A stretch of 64,000 nucleotides of DNA from the NCBI GenBank assembly GCA_024400455.1, contig JAKSMU010000008.1, positions 109,450 through 173,449 of the forward strand, given 5' to 3'. The DNA is from Bacteroidales bacterium. Lineage in GTDB: Bacteria; Bacteroidota; Bacteroidia; Bacteroidales; F082. This document shows, piece after piece, positions 8,484 to 16,050 of this stretch. The position numbers and the translations under genes were made by a program. Numbering within the stretch: position 1 is the first letter of the stretch; every line of letters begins with the position of its first letter. Below the pieces are notes generated by a model. It did not search any database, was not told the origin of the DNA, and saw nothing but the letters and a program-made list of their open reading frames with translations.

Positions 8484-8509
8484 TGCCTTAATTCAACACT
8501 TACTTATTT

Positions 8510-9070
8510 ATGAAAAGCGCAAAGAAACCATTCATTGGACTGAAAAACAGCAAGTTCATCTTCACAGTCATCGCACTGACCGTCATTTTAGGCATTACCT
8601 GCACAATCTCTGGCTGCGGGTCGACTGAAGGCAACAAGGAAAACGACAAGGAAACTGCTGCTTGCGAAGAAACTGCCAGCGGCAAAAAAAACCTAAAGGA
8701 ATTAGAGGAACTGATAACCAAGGCCTATTTAGACTTCAACATCTACGATTTGATGAGCCCCGACTTTTTGGCCGCCCAAGAAGCCTCGGTGAACGGCGAG
8801 GAGTTTTGCATCGACTGGGATTTCTTCTACAACACCCAAGAGGATGTTGTCTTTGAGAATAAGCCAAGAATCACTGCTGAAACCATCGACGCCAGCCACG
8901 CCAACGTGTTGGCTTCACTTGACTTCAAAGAATGGGGAGATCCCGTCATCATGCATCTCTCGATGGTGAAAGACCAAAACACCGGCAAATGGCTCGTTGA
9001 CGACGTACTTCAAGACGGCAGCGAACGCAGCATCAAGCAGATGATGATTAATTGTGCGAACGCTTATTAA
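8510..9070 (+). CDS. Lipoprotein, DUF3828-like
   Basis: 186 aa. A lysine-rich start, a hydrophobic segment and a lipobox-like TISGC near residue 36 indicate lipidation and envelope location. The mature part, after a low-complexity acidic linker, has a fold typical of small DUF3828/lumazine-type proteins: helix (ELEELITKAYLDF), central strands, and a final GKWLVDDV motif as in DUF3828. No enzymatic residues are evident and the function is unknown. Its promoter is close upstream; the next gene starts 44 bases after its stop and may be co-transcribed. Confidence 0.7.
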   Translation: MKSAKKPFIGLKNSKFIFTVIALTVILGITCTISGCGSTEGNKENDKETAACEETASGKKNLKELEELITKAYLDFNIYDLMSPDFLAAQEASVNGEEFCIDWDFFYNTQEDVVFENKPRITAETIDASHANVLASLDFKEWGDPVIMHLSMVKDQNTGKWLVDDVLQDGSERSIKQMMINCANAY

Positions 9071-9114
9071 AAACACGTCCGACAATATCAAAAAAAACAC
9101 ACAACACAACGAAC

Positions 9115-9624
9115 ATGCGGAAAACACTTTTTCTTTTGCTTTTTCTGGCGACAGGCTTTGCCACAGCCTTTTCGCAGGCAGAGAGCATGCCCATAGAAAT
9201 AGACAGATCAACCTTTAGGAGCTATTTGTATCAAGACTGCGGACGCATCACCGTCACCCCAGAGAGGCTTTGCGAAATCGTCATAGACGTTCCCGAAGCG
9301 CAACACGATGCAAAGGTAGCCAAGAACTTCGCTAAAGCCAGAAACAACTGTTACTATATCACCGGGGCTAGCATCATCACTTTTTTTGCCGTCCGCTTTT
9401 TGCCATATTCTAACCGCACGACATACCTCTTCCATTTGCAAGTTTGCGAAGCTGTTTGTGTAGGTTCATTGGTCACCAGCTGCGTGTTAGGTCCCATCTC
9501 CAACCATCATGCAACCAAAGCCGCCAAAATTTACAACGCCAAAATAGGCGAAACTTCTTACAATGATGTAAACCTCGACTTCGGCTTCACTCCTGGCGGT
9601 GTCGGAATGACGCTGAGTTTCTAG
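9115..9624 (+). CDS. Exported or membrane protein of unknown function
   Basis: 169 aa. The ATG at 9115 gives a clear signal peptide (MRKTLFLLLFLATGFATAFSQA); an in-frame Met at 9052 would overlap the previous gene. Two further hydrophobic stretches (about residues 80-96 and 105-125) could be membrane segments. The C-terminus (DFGFTPGGVGMTLSF) resembles a beta-strand ending. No domain is recognised. It is followed by a hairpin terminator. Confidence 0.6.
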   Translation: MRKTLFLLLFLATGFATAFSQAESMPIEIDRSTFRSYLYQDCGRITVTPERLCEIVIDVPEAQHDAKVAKNFAKARNNCYYITGASIITFFAVRFLPYSNRTTYLFHLQVCEAVCVGSLVTSCVLGPISNHHATKAAKIYNAKIGETSYNDVNLDFGFTPGGVGMTLSF

Positions 9625-9675
9625 AATTGGGGAAAACGCGATACAGCCCGAACGAAAAAAATATACAATCCTAAA

Positions 9676-9711
9676 TATTGCTGTCGGCCAAAAGTATAGC
9701 GGACAGCAATA
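9676..9711 (+). terminator. Hairpin terminator
   Basis: Perfect 10-base stem TATTGCTGTC / GACAGCAATA with a 16-base loop, followed by AATTTATTTA. It closes the two-gene envelope unit before the hydrogenase-regulator operon. Confidence 0.6.
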
Positions 9712-9795
9712 AATTTATTTACGGTCAAAAGAAAAGATTTCTTTCCAACAAATGAAAAAATCAAAGATTTGTTTTCAATTTTCCAAAATTACCAT

Positions 9796-9803
9796 TACAT
9801 TTG
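9796..9803 (+). promoter_or_regulatory. Promoter -7 box of the sensory hydrogenase operon
   Basis: TACATTTG matches TAnnTTTG. A TTTT/TTTG-like upstream element near 9768-9775 is present but its spacing is not ideal. The box rules out the upstream Met at 9801, so the first gene starts at 9837. Confidence 0.55.
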
Positions 9804-9836
9804 CCGTCAGTTTTTCACAAATCTATTTTACGCAAA

Positions 9837-10169
9837 ATGAAAGTACAAGAATTAGTAGACAAATTAGGGCTTAAAGTCCTGTCAGGAGCCAATGGGCTTA
9901 ACCGCGAAATCGACGGTTGTTATATCTCCGACCTTTTAAGCGATGTGATGGGCAACGCCATGGAAGGCAACATTTGGATTACATTGCAGACCCACAAAAA
10001 CGTGATGGCTGTCGCTTCATTGAAAGAATTGGCCTGCGTCATCCTGGTGAAAGACCTCGTTCCGAATGCCGAGACCATCGAGCAAAGCAACGACGACGGG
10101 TTGCCTGTCCTTCAAACCTCGCTGCCAACCTACGAAATCGCCGGATTAGTGTATAACCTGTTACATTAG
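9837..10169 (+). CDS. DRTGG-domain protein (first of two)
   Basis: 110 aa, soluble. The fold matches the small DRTGG proteins that accompany sensory [FeFe] hydrogenases: MKVQELVDKLGLKVLSG, then CYISDLLSDVMGN, WITLQTHKNVMAVA, and a C-terminal hydrophobic strand/helix. DRTGG domains occur next to CBS and phosphotransacetylase domains and are thought to bind regulatory ligands; the exact ligand is not known. A paralogue lies at 11616, with the same ISDLLSDV / ASDLMSDV core. It is the first gene of the six-gene operon. Confidence 0.8.
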   Translation: MKVQELVDKLGLKVLSGANGLNREIDGCYISDLLSDVMGNAMEGNIWITLQTHKNVMAVASLKELACVILVKDLVPNAETIEQSNDDGLPVLQTSLPTYEIAGLVYNLLH

Positions 10170-10174
10170 ACAAC

Positions 10175-10246
10175 TGGACGATTGGACAATTGGACAATTA
10201 GACATTTTGACGAATCTAAAAAGTCCATAAGTCCACAAGTCAAAAG
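10175..10246. repeat. Octamer array followed by inverted octamers
   Basis: Nine consecutive 8-base units: TGGACGAT, TGGACAAT twice, TAGACATT, TTGACGAA, TCTAAAAA, then GTCCATAA, GTCCACAA, GTCAAAAG. The later units are roughly inverted copies of the first, so the transcript could fold into a hairpin between the DRTGG and PHP genes. Confidence 0.6.
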
Positions 10247-10253
10247 AAAAAAA

Positions 10254-11030
10254 ATGGAACTGAAAGCATATAGGGCCGACCTGCACCTGCACACTGTACT
10301 TTCGCCGTGCGGCGATTTGTACATGAGTCCGAGTGCCATCATCGAGCAAGCCAAGAAGCTGCACCTCGATGTCATTGCCATTTGCGACCACAACACGACA
10401 CGGCAGGTCAAGGTGGCACAGAAAATCGGGCGCGACAACGGCATTCTGGTCATCGGCGGCGTTGAAATCACCACGCAAGAAGAAGCCCATGCCCTCGCCT
10501 ATTTCGAGACTGACGAACAGTTAGACAAGTTCCAGGAGTTCCTCGATGAGCACCTTCCCCACATTCCGCTTGACGAGGACAAGTTTGGCTACCAGCTCAT
10601 TGTAGATGAAAACGAGGAAGTCGTTGGCGAAGAGGAATGGCTGCTTTGGTCGGCTTTGGATGCTGACTTGGACACTCTCTACGACAAGGTTCACGAAATC
10701 GGCGGTCTTTTCGTTCCGGCCCATGTCAACAAACCTGCCAGCAGCTTGATGAGCCAGTTGGGTTTCATTCCGCCCGACCTCAAGGCCGATGCACTAGAAA
10801 TATCGAAGCACGTCAAGAAAGAGGATTTCCTGAAGAAATTCGCCTATCTGAAGCGGTTCAATTTCACAAAGAGCAGCGACGCGCATTTCCTGCACATCAT
10901 CGGCGAAGTGCATTGCGTGCTATACATGTACGACAAGACTTTCGACGAGTTCCGCAGAACCCTTCACGGCGAAGAAGGCAGATACATTGACACTGAGCCA
11001 AAGGAAAAGTTACAATTGTTATTTGGATAA
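10254..11030 (+). CDS. PHP-domain metal-dependent phosphoesterase
   Basis: 258 aa, cytoplasmic. Polymerase-and-histidinol-phosphatase fold: DLHLHT with His11 and His13, ICDHNTT with Asp45-His46, GGVEITTQEEAHALAY, and a late SSDAHFLH motif supply the expected metal ligands. Proteins of this subtype sit in the TM1420s-type gene sets of Thermotoga and clostridia next to [FeFe] hydrogenases; their substrate is not established. The ATG at 10254 directly precedes the domain, whereas an upstream in-frame start would translate the octamer repeat. The next gene starts 6 bases after the stop. Confidence 0.85.
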   Translation: MELKAYRADLHLHTVLSPCGDLYMSPSAIIEQAKKLHLDVIAICDHNTTRQVKVAQKIGRDNGILVIGGVEITTQEEAHALAYFETDEQLDKFQEFLDEHLPHIPLDEDKFGYQLIVDENEEVVGEEEWLLWSALDADLDTLYDKVHEIGGLFVPAHVNKPASSLMSQLGFIPPDLKADALEISKHVKKEDFLKKFAYLKRFNFTKSSDAHFLHIIGEVHCVLYMYDKTFDEFRRTLHGEEGRYIDTEPKEKLQLLFG

Positions 11031-11036
11031 AAAACC

Positions 11037-11585
11037 ATGAAAGAACTATCACTCCATGTATATGACCTAATGGAAAACTCCACGGCGGCCAATTCGACCC
11101 TCGTAGAGCTCACCATCCGCGACAGTCTCAAAGACAATGTCTACGCCTTCACCATCAAGGATAACGGCAAAGGCATGAGTCCTGAGTTTCTCGCCAAGGT
11201 CACTGATCCCTGGACCACCACGCGCAAGACGCGCAAAGTTGGTCTGGGTCTCCCTCTTATTAAGATGAACACCGAAAACGCTGGCGGCGGCATGAAAATC
11301 GAAAGCACCGTCGGCGTGGGCACTACGCTCAATTTCTGGTTCCAGCACGACCATCTCGACCGACCTCCGATGGGTGACTTAGCAGGGTCGCTCGTCATGC
11401 TTTTCTCTGCCCACGAAGACATCCATTTCATCTATACCCACATCACTGATGATGGCGAATTCGTTTTCGACACCGACGAGATCAAGGAAGCCCTTGACGG
11501 GATGCCGATGAACGATGTCCACATCATGCAATACCTGAAGGAAATGATTCAGGAAAACCTAAAGGAAATCAATTATAACGACTAA
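11037..11585 (+). CDS. HATPase-fold ATP-binding protein
   Basis: 182 aa, GHKL-type ATPase domain without a histidine phosphoacceptor or sensor region. The N box is LMENSTAAN, the G1 box DNGKGM, and the G2-like segment KVGLGLPLI, followed by GGGMKIES and the strand GVGTTLNFWF. The C-terminal 70 residues are helical and specific to this subfamily. It corresponds to the stand-alone HATPase genes next to hydrogenase genes in Thermotoga. It could act as a kinase or anti-regulator partner of the other operon proteins; the target is unknown. Confidence 0.8.
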   Translation: MKELSLHVYDLMENSTAANSTLVELTIRDSLKDNVYAFTIKDNGKGMSPEFLAKVTDPWTTTRKTRKVGLGLPLIKMNTENAGGGMKIESTVGVGTTLNFWFQHDHLDRPPMGDLAGSLVMLFSAHEDIHFIYTHITDDGEFVFDTDEIKEALDGMPMNDVHIMQYLKEMIQENLKEINYND

Positions 11586-11615
11586 TATTTTTTATTTTAA
11601 ACATTTGTAAACCAA

Positions 11616-11960
11616 ATGACTATCAAACAAATTTCAGAACTCTTGGAAGCCAAGGTGCTTTGCGGCGCAGACCGTTTGGACGAAGAAAACGACATCGTCT
11701 TCGCCTCTGACCTGATGAGCGACGTCCTCACCCTCGGCGATTACAACCCAGTCATCCTGACTGGACTCTGCAACATGCAGACCATCCGCACCTGCGAGAT
11801 GGGCAACTTAGACGTCATTGTACTCGTGCGCAAGAAAAAAGCCACCGAGGAAATGATTGAAGAAGCCGAAGAGGAAGGAATGGTCCTAATGGAATGTGAC
11901 TATTCCATGTTTAAGGCTTGCGGCATTTTATATGCAGCAGGTTTAAAGGCAATTTACTGA
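11616..11960 (+). CDS. DRTGG-domain protein (second copy)
   Basis: 114 aa. It shares the layout of the first DRTGG protein (ISELLEAKVLCGADRLD, then ASDLMSDVLTLGDYNPVILTG) but has a more acidic C-terminal half. A central LDVIVLVRKKKATEEM segment matches the DRTGG core strand-helix. Two non-identical copies in one operon suggest a heteromeric ligand sensor, which is inference. Its start lies 30 bases after the HATPase stop. Confidence 0.75.
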   Translation: MTIKQISELLEAKVLCGADRLDEENDIVFASDLMSDVLTLGDYNPVILTGLCNMQTIRTCEMGNLDVIVLVRKKKATEEMIEEAEEEGMVLMECDYSMFKACGILYAAGLKAIY

Positions 11961-11983
11961 GTATTAACTAAAAACAAAACATC

Positions 11984-12397
11984 ATGCATTTCGAATACCA
12001 AGTTTACGAAGCGGACTTTGTGAATGCCGGAGCAGCCTCGAGTGCCATCAAAAAGACGCTGAAGCAGCTCAACATCAACCCAAGTATCATCAAGCGGGTT
12101 GTAGTGGCACTCTACGAAGCCGAAGTGAACGCCATAGCACACGCTTACGGCGGCACTATTTACGCTGACATTGAACCGGACAAAATCACGGTGAAAATTG
12201 TTGATACAGGTCCTGGCATCCCCGACATCGATTGGGCCATGCAAGAAGGCAATTCAACCGCTTCGCCAGAGGTCCGCGACATGGGATTCGGAGCCGGCAT
12301 GGGTTTGCCCAACATAAAGAAAAACGTCGACAAGCTCAATGTCAGTTCCACCGTCGGCGTTGGAACGACCGTTGAAATGGAAGTGAATTTCATTTAA
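11984..12397 (+). CDS. RsbW-like anti-sigma/serine kinase ATPase
   Basis: 137 aa. GHKL fold of the RsbW/SpoIIAB class: N box LYEAEVNAIAHAY, G1 box DTGPGI, G2 box GFGAGMGLPNI, and the terminal GTTVEMEV strand. Proteins of this class phosphorylate or sequester partner switch proteins. No sigma factor, STAS protein or PP2C phosphatase is encoded nearby, so the partner must lie elsewhere or the protein acts on the adjacent hydrogenase sensor. It begins 23 bases after the second DRTGG gene. Confidence 0.85.
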   Translation: MHFEYQVYEADFVNAGAASSAIKKTLKQLNINPSIIKRVVVALYEAEVNAIAHAYGGTIYADIEPDKITVKIVDTGPGIPDIDWAMQEGNSTASPEVRDMGFGAGMGLPNIKKNVDKLNVSSTVGVGTTVEMEVNFI

Positions 12398-12419
12398 ACC
12401 ACAAAAACATCAGACTACT

Positions 12420-13799
12420 ATGGAAAAGACTCCTTTCTTTCACGCCTTAGCCCTTGATGAAGATGCGTGCATCGGCTGTTCACATTGTATGAAATCGTGC
12501 CCGACAGAAGCCATCCGCGTCCTTGACGGCAAAGCCGTCTTTCTGCCCGACAGATGCGTCGACTGCGGCAACTGCTTCAAAGCATGTCCCACACACGCCA
12601 TCTATGTCAAGCAAGACGACTTCGATTCCATCTTCAACTTTCCTTGCCGCGTGGCAATCGTCCCAGCCATATTCATGGGACAATTTCCGAACGACATCTC
12701 AGTCTCGCGCATCTACGGCATACTCAAAGAAATCGGTTTTACTCATGTGATTGAAGCCGAGTCGTCCATACCGATCTACACAGCCGCCAAAAACAAATAC
12801 GCCATCGAGCATCCCGACATCAGGCCGCTCATCTCGACATTCTGTCCGGCCATTGTGCGGTTGATTCAAGTCAGATTCCCAAGCCTTGTCGAGAACCTCA
12901 TTCCGATAAAAGCGCCTATTGACATCACCGCCATGTACATCAGGCGAAAAATCAAGAAAGAATACGAACTCGATGACGACCAAATTGGCCTGTTTTACAT
13001 CACGCCATGCGCTGCAAAAATCGCAGCCGTAAAAGCTCCGGTAGGAGAAGAGAAATCAAGTGTAGATGGCGTCATCAACATGGATTCGCTCTACAACCGC
13101 GTCTATAAGAAAATCAAGCAACAAGGTAAAAACTATAAGGAGCAGAAACTGCCCATTTCGCAACTTTCAGCCGACAGCGTGCTGACCTCACTCACCAACG
13201 GAGAACGGCGTCTCACCAACGTTCACCATTCCTATGCCATAGATGAAATTGACAATGTCACAGAGTTTTTGGAAAAACTAGAAAACGAAGAAATTGAAGA
13301 CGTTGATTTCCTTGAACTTCGCGCCTGCGACCAAAGTTGCCCTGGCGGCATTCTTACCTGCGACAACCGTTTCATCATGTGCGAACGCGTCTTTGAAAGA
13401 GGCCGCAAAATCGCAGAACGCGAACGTAAAGGCGAACAGACTAAAGACCACGAAATGGAGCAAGAACGCGTTTATCTCTCCCGCAACCTTCATGTCGACA
13501 ACATCAAACCCCGTTCCATGCTCGTCCTTGACGAAGACAGGACCGTGGCTTTGGAAAAGATGAAGAAAATCAACGAATTGAGGGCCATGCTTCCTCAAAC
13601 CGACTGCGGCATTTGCGGTGCTCCAACATGCGATGCCTTGGCCCATGACATCGTTTGCCAACATGCCGAACTCACCGATTGCGTCTTCATCCAACGCAAC
13701 CTCGAAGCTCGTGGCAACATGGATGTGGAGGAATCAATGAAAATCATGGAAGTGATTTGGGGCGCTGATAAAATGAACAACTACGTGAAGAAGAAATAA
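12420..13799 (+). CDS. hydS: Sensory-type [FeFe] hydrogenase (HydS-like, group C/D)
   Basis: 459 aa, cytoplasmic. Residues 17-27 and 46-56 carry two 4Fe-4S ferredoxin motifs (CxxCxxCxxxC). The H-cluster domain follows with all four cluster ligands: Cys142 (TFCPAIV), Cys197 (TPCAAK), Cys303 and Cys307 (ACDQSCPGG). The residue before Cys142 is Phe141, where catalytic enzymes have the proton-relay cysteine (TSCCP); loss of that cysteine is known from the sensory hydrogenase of Thermotoga. Near the end, Cys396, 399, 404 and 421 form an RnfB-type 4Fe-4S motif (CGICGAPTC). There is no PAS domain. As last gene of the operon it is the likely H2 or redox sensor for the neighbouring ATPase and DRTGG proteins. 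Confidence 0.9.
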   Translation: MEKTPFFHALALDEDACIGCSHCMKSCPTEAIRVLDGKAVFLPDRCVDCGNCFKACPTHAIYVKQDDFDSIFNFPCRVAIVPAIFMGQFPNDISVSRIYGILKEIGFTHVIEAESSIPIYTAAKNKYAIEHPDIRPLISTFCPAIVRLIQVRFPSLVENLIPIKAPIDITAMYIRRKIKKEYELDDDQIGLFYITPCAAKIAAVKAPVGEEKSSVDGVINMDSLYNRVYKKIKQQGKNYKEQKLPISQLSADSVLTSLTNGERRLTNVHHSYAIDEIDNVTEFLEKLENEEIEDVDFLELRACDQSCPGGILTCDNRFIMCERVFERGRKIAERERKGEQTKDHEMEQERVYLSRNLHVDNIKPRSMLVLDEDRTVALEKMKKINELRAMLPQTDCGICGAPTCDALAHDIVCQHAELTDCVFIQRNLEARGNMDVEESMKIMEVIWGADKMNNYVKKK

Positions 13800-13811
13800 T
13801 TCCAAGTAACT

Positions 13812-14012
13812 CTATAGAACAAGAATCTGAATGATTCTATGACGCGTCTCCTCGTCCATCTCCGAGGTATCGGTAAAGGCTGGAGTTTGAATTTCACATT
13901 TCTCTTGCAAAGGACTATGCTTGCTGTTTCTTTCCTGACATCCTGCCAGCAGCAGGGCGGCGATAACTGCCGCTGCCGCCGAAAGGATGAGCTTGATTGC
14001 TGTCTTTTTCAT
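13812..14012 (-). CDS. Small lipoprotein, duplicate copy B
   Basis: 66 aa. Signal sequence and lipobox LLAGC (residues about 21-25), then CQERNSK... with a short charged tail containing TSEMDEETRHRI. It is a paralogue of the 74-residue protein at 14135 (shared AAAA.. ALLLAGCQE core and MDEE.R.RI tail). Its ATG overlaps the stop of the T9SS tail remnant (ATGA), mimicking the junction of copy A. It runs convergently into hydS. Function unknown. Confidence 0.55.
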   Translation of the reverse strand: MKKTAIKLILSAAAAVIAALLLAGCQERNSKHSPLQEKCEIQTPAFTDTSEMDEETRHRIIQILVL

Positions 14013-14134
14013 TGCTTGACAACCTTGTCCGAATAGACTTTTCCGCCTTCAAGGGTAATTTTCGCCACATACTGCCCCGCAGGATGGTCTACCACATCTA
14101 TTTCAGCAGTGCGCGAAAATGCCACGCAGCGTCT
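14009..14134 (-). pseudogene. Remnant of a T9SS sorting domain tail
   Basis: The minus strand reads TAEIDVVDHPAGQYVAKI, continuing to GGKVYSDKVVKQ and a stop. This parallels the end of the intact protein at 14356 (AGEYLMKVTLDNGKAFTDKVVKQ is its counterpart, in two parts). The upstream part is disrupted: the frame is closed by the stop of the neighbouring lipoprotein, and a GTAGAGACGC repeat core sits at the boundary. It is therefore a leftover of a tandem duplication. Confidence 0.6.
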
Positions 14135-14359
14135 CTACTTTTCCGTGTGTGTATCCGAGTGCGTGGACTTGATTAGCCGTATCCGAAAGCGATGCTCCTC
14201 GTCCATTGCCGCCGTGTCTGTTGGCGCCGGAACTTGGATTTCCGTCTCCTGCGGTGCGGAAGGCTGACTGCGGTTTTCTTCCTGGCATCCTGCCAGCAGC
14301 AGGGCGGCGGTGGCCGCCGCTGCTGCCGTGAGGATGAGGCTGTTCATTGGCCTTTTCAT
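14135..14359 (-). CDS. Small lipoprotein, copy A
   Basis: 74 aa. Alanine-rich signal sequence with lipobox LLAGC, then a proline/threonine-rich linker (VPAPTDTAAMDEEHRFRI). Its ATG overlaps the TGA of the T9SS protein at 14356, indicating translational coupling. It is a paralogue of the protein at 13812. The last about ten residues (HSDTHTEK) probably derive from the repeat or rearranged DNA downstream. Confidence 0.55.
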   Translation of the reverse strand: MKRPMNSLILTAAAAATAALLLAGCQEENRSQPSAPQETEIQVPAPTDTAAMDEEHRFRIRLIKSTHSDTHTEK

Positions 14360-15948
14360 TGCTTCACCACCTTATCCGTGAACGCCTTGCCGTTGTCCAA
14401 GGTGACTTTCATGAGGTATTCACCAGCAGAAAGGCCTTGCAGGTTGAGTTGCTCCAAGGAGCCGCTTTGCGTGAGCACCATGCGGCCTTGCAGGTCGTAA
14501 AGCTCAATTTGCGAAGGTTGCACGTCGGGCGAATACTGGAAGTTCAGATTGTCGCTGACAGGATTCGGATAGAACGTGTAGGGACGGACCAATGCTTCCG
14601 CGTTTGACACGGAAAGTGAACCATCCTCGAAGAACTTAAGGACAAAAAGGCTTGTTTCGCTATTATCTTGCGTCAAGCAACGACCTGCAACCAGACAGCC
14701 TCCGTCGCCAGTGGCCATTACGGAGCATGGCTGAAATACATGAATGTCATCCCTGTAATAACGGCACCAAATGATGTTGGCATTGTTATCAGTCTTGGTT
14801 ACGACAAAGTGATTCACTCCGCTTATCTCTCCACCATGCCATGTACGGGGGTCATAGACTCCGTTGCAGATAAAGAACTTGTTGTCGGCCGACGCATCCA
14901 TGCCTTGGCAAAATGCCATTACCCTGACACTGTCGTTGTCGTGAGGAGTGAAAGAAATGGCAACGATACTGTCGTTTGCATCCAATTTCATAGCCAATAT
15001 CACTTCATCCCACAAGTCAGGATCATAACCGTCGTAACGGAACCCTCTGACGCTCATTATTTTTGTTCCATCTTCCATTCCTTCTGTGAACGCTTCCGAA
15101 TAACAATTATTGATGACAATGCCATCGGTTATCGACAGATGAATGTTTCGCACAAGGTCTTTCGTGCTGAATTCCGAGAACTCTCTGTTCATGCGGATGA
15201 GATAGGCTGGTGGCGTCTCACTGCCTTCCGGTTCGCCAACAATGGTCTGACCGTAGTCACCGCTGCCGTCTTTATACTCGAACAAGCCGCCCTGGCTAGA
15301 GAAAAAGAGATTGCTTGGCAGAGGTGATTCGCCCATCGCCAGCATCTCCCCATCGGATGAAAAACGCATGTACAGCAGATTGGACAAATAGGAAGAAATC
15401 CGAAACGGGAAGGTGCAGAAAACGATGTCTCCTTGGCTGTCCATCAGGCTTCTTCCTCCTGTGAGGGCGTCGGCATGATAGGCTTCAGGAAGTTCAAACT
15501 CCTTATGCCACAACAGGTTCATGTCAACATCGAATTTGGCTAGATATGGCTTTTCGTATGTCGATGTACTGTCGACAATAATGCCGACAGCCAGACTGTA
15601 TTTTGAATCGGACGGGTCTTGGAAAAGGCTTATGATGGAAGAGGATCTTCCAGCCTCATTCAAAACCATTTCGCCTAGCAGTTCTCCCTCAGGCGATAGC
15701 TTCAGCACTCTTGCCGGCATTGGCTGATCCTTCTGACCGATGCCATAGCCTATCATCGTCAGGTCGCAGGCGGCTACGAAATAGCACTGGACTCCGCCAT
15801 CATCATTTCTTATTTCCAGCGCATGCGTGCCACCAATCTCCATTTCGGAAGGATATCGATGCTCATAATAGAAATCCGGCTGCTGCGCCGATAGACGGTT
15901 ACCGATGACCAATAACAAGAAAATTTGAATGATAGATTTAGTTTTCAT
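14356..15948 (-). CDS. T9SS-exported protein of unknown function
   Basis: 530 aa. Signal peptide to about residue 21 (LSAQ). The central 400 residues look like a repeated beta-strand (propeller-like) structure with recurring patterns such as VLKLSPEGELLGEM, LAKFDVDMNLLWHKEF and VVTKTDNNANIIWCRY, as in secreted Bacteroidales beta-propeller proteins. The C-terminus is a type A sorting domain (YTFYPNPVSDN ... DKVVKQ). The stop overlaps the ATG of a small lipoprotein. Enzymatic residues were not recognised. Confidence 0.8.
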   Translation of the reverse strand: MKTKSIIQIFLLLVIGNRLSAQQPDFYYEHRYPSEMEIGGTHALEIRNDDGGVQCYFVAACDLTMIGYGIGQKDQPMPARVLKLSPEGELLGEMVLNEAGRSSSIISLFQDPSDSKYSLAVGIIVDSTSTYEKPYLAKFDVDMNLLWHKEFELPEAYHADALTGGRSLMDSQGDIVFCTFPFRISSYLSNLLYMRFSSDGEMLAMGESPLPSNLFFSSQGGLFEYKDGSGDYGQTIVGEPEGSETPPAYLIRMNREFSEFSTKDLVRNIHLSITDGIVINNCYSEAFTEGMEDGTKIMSVRGFRYDGYDPDLWDEVILAMKLDANDSIVAISFTPHDNDSVRVMAFCQGMDASADNKFFICNGVYDPRTWHGGEISGVNHFVVTKTDNNANIIWCRYYRDDIHVFQPCSVMATGDGGCLVAGRCLTQDNSETSLFVLKFFEDGSLSVSNAEALVRPYTFYPNPVSDNLNFQYSPDVQPSQIELYDLQGRMVLTQSGSLEQLNLQGLSAGEYLMKVTLDNGKAFTDKVVKQ

Positions 15949-16004
15949 GGCAGTTGTATTATATAGGAGATTTTATATTTTATAAAAAAAAACAGAAACA
16001 AATG

Positions 16005-16033
16005 CCACGGACAAGGAGTTTCCTTGTCCGTGG
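16005..16033 (-). terminator. Intrinsic terminator
   Basis: Perfect 13-base stem CCACGGACAAGGA / TCCTTGTCCGTGG with a 3-base loop. Reading on the minus strand it is followed by a T-rich run, so it ends the 16051 gene. Confidence 0.85.
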
Positions 16034-16050
16034 AGAAACGCGATAATGTG

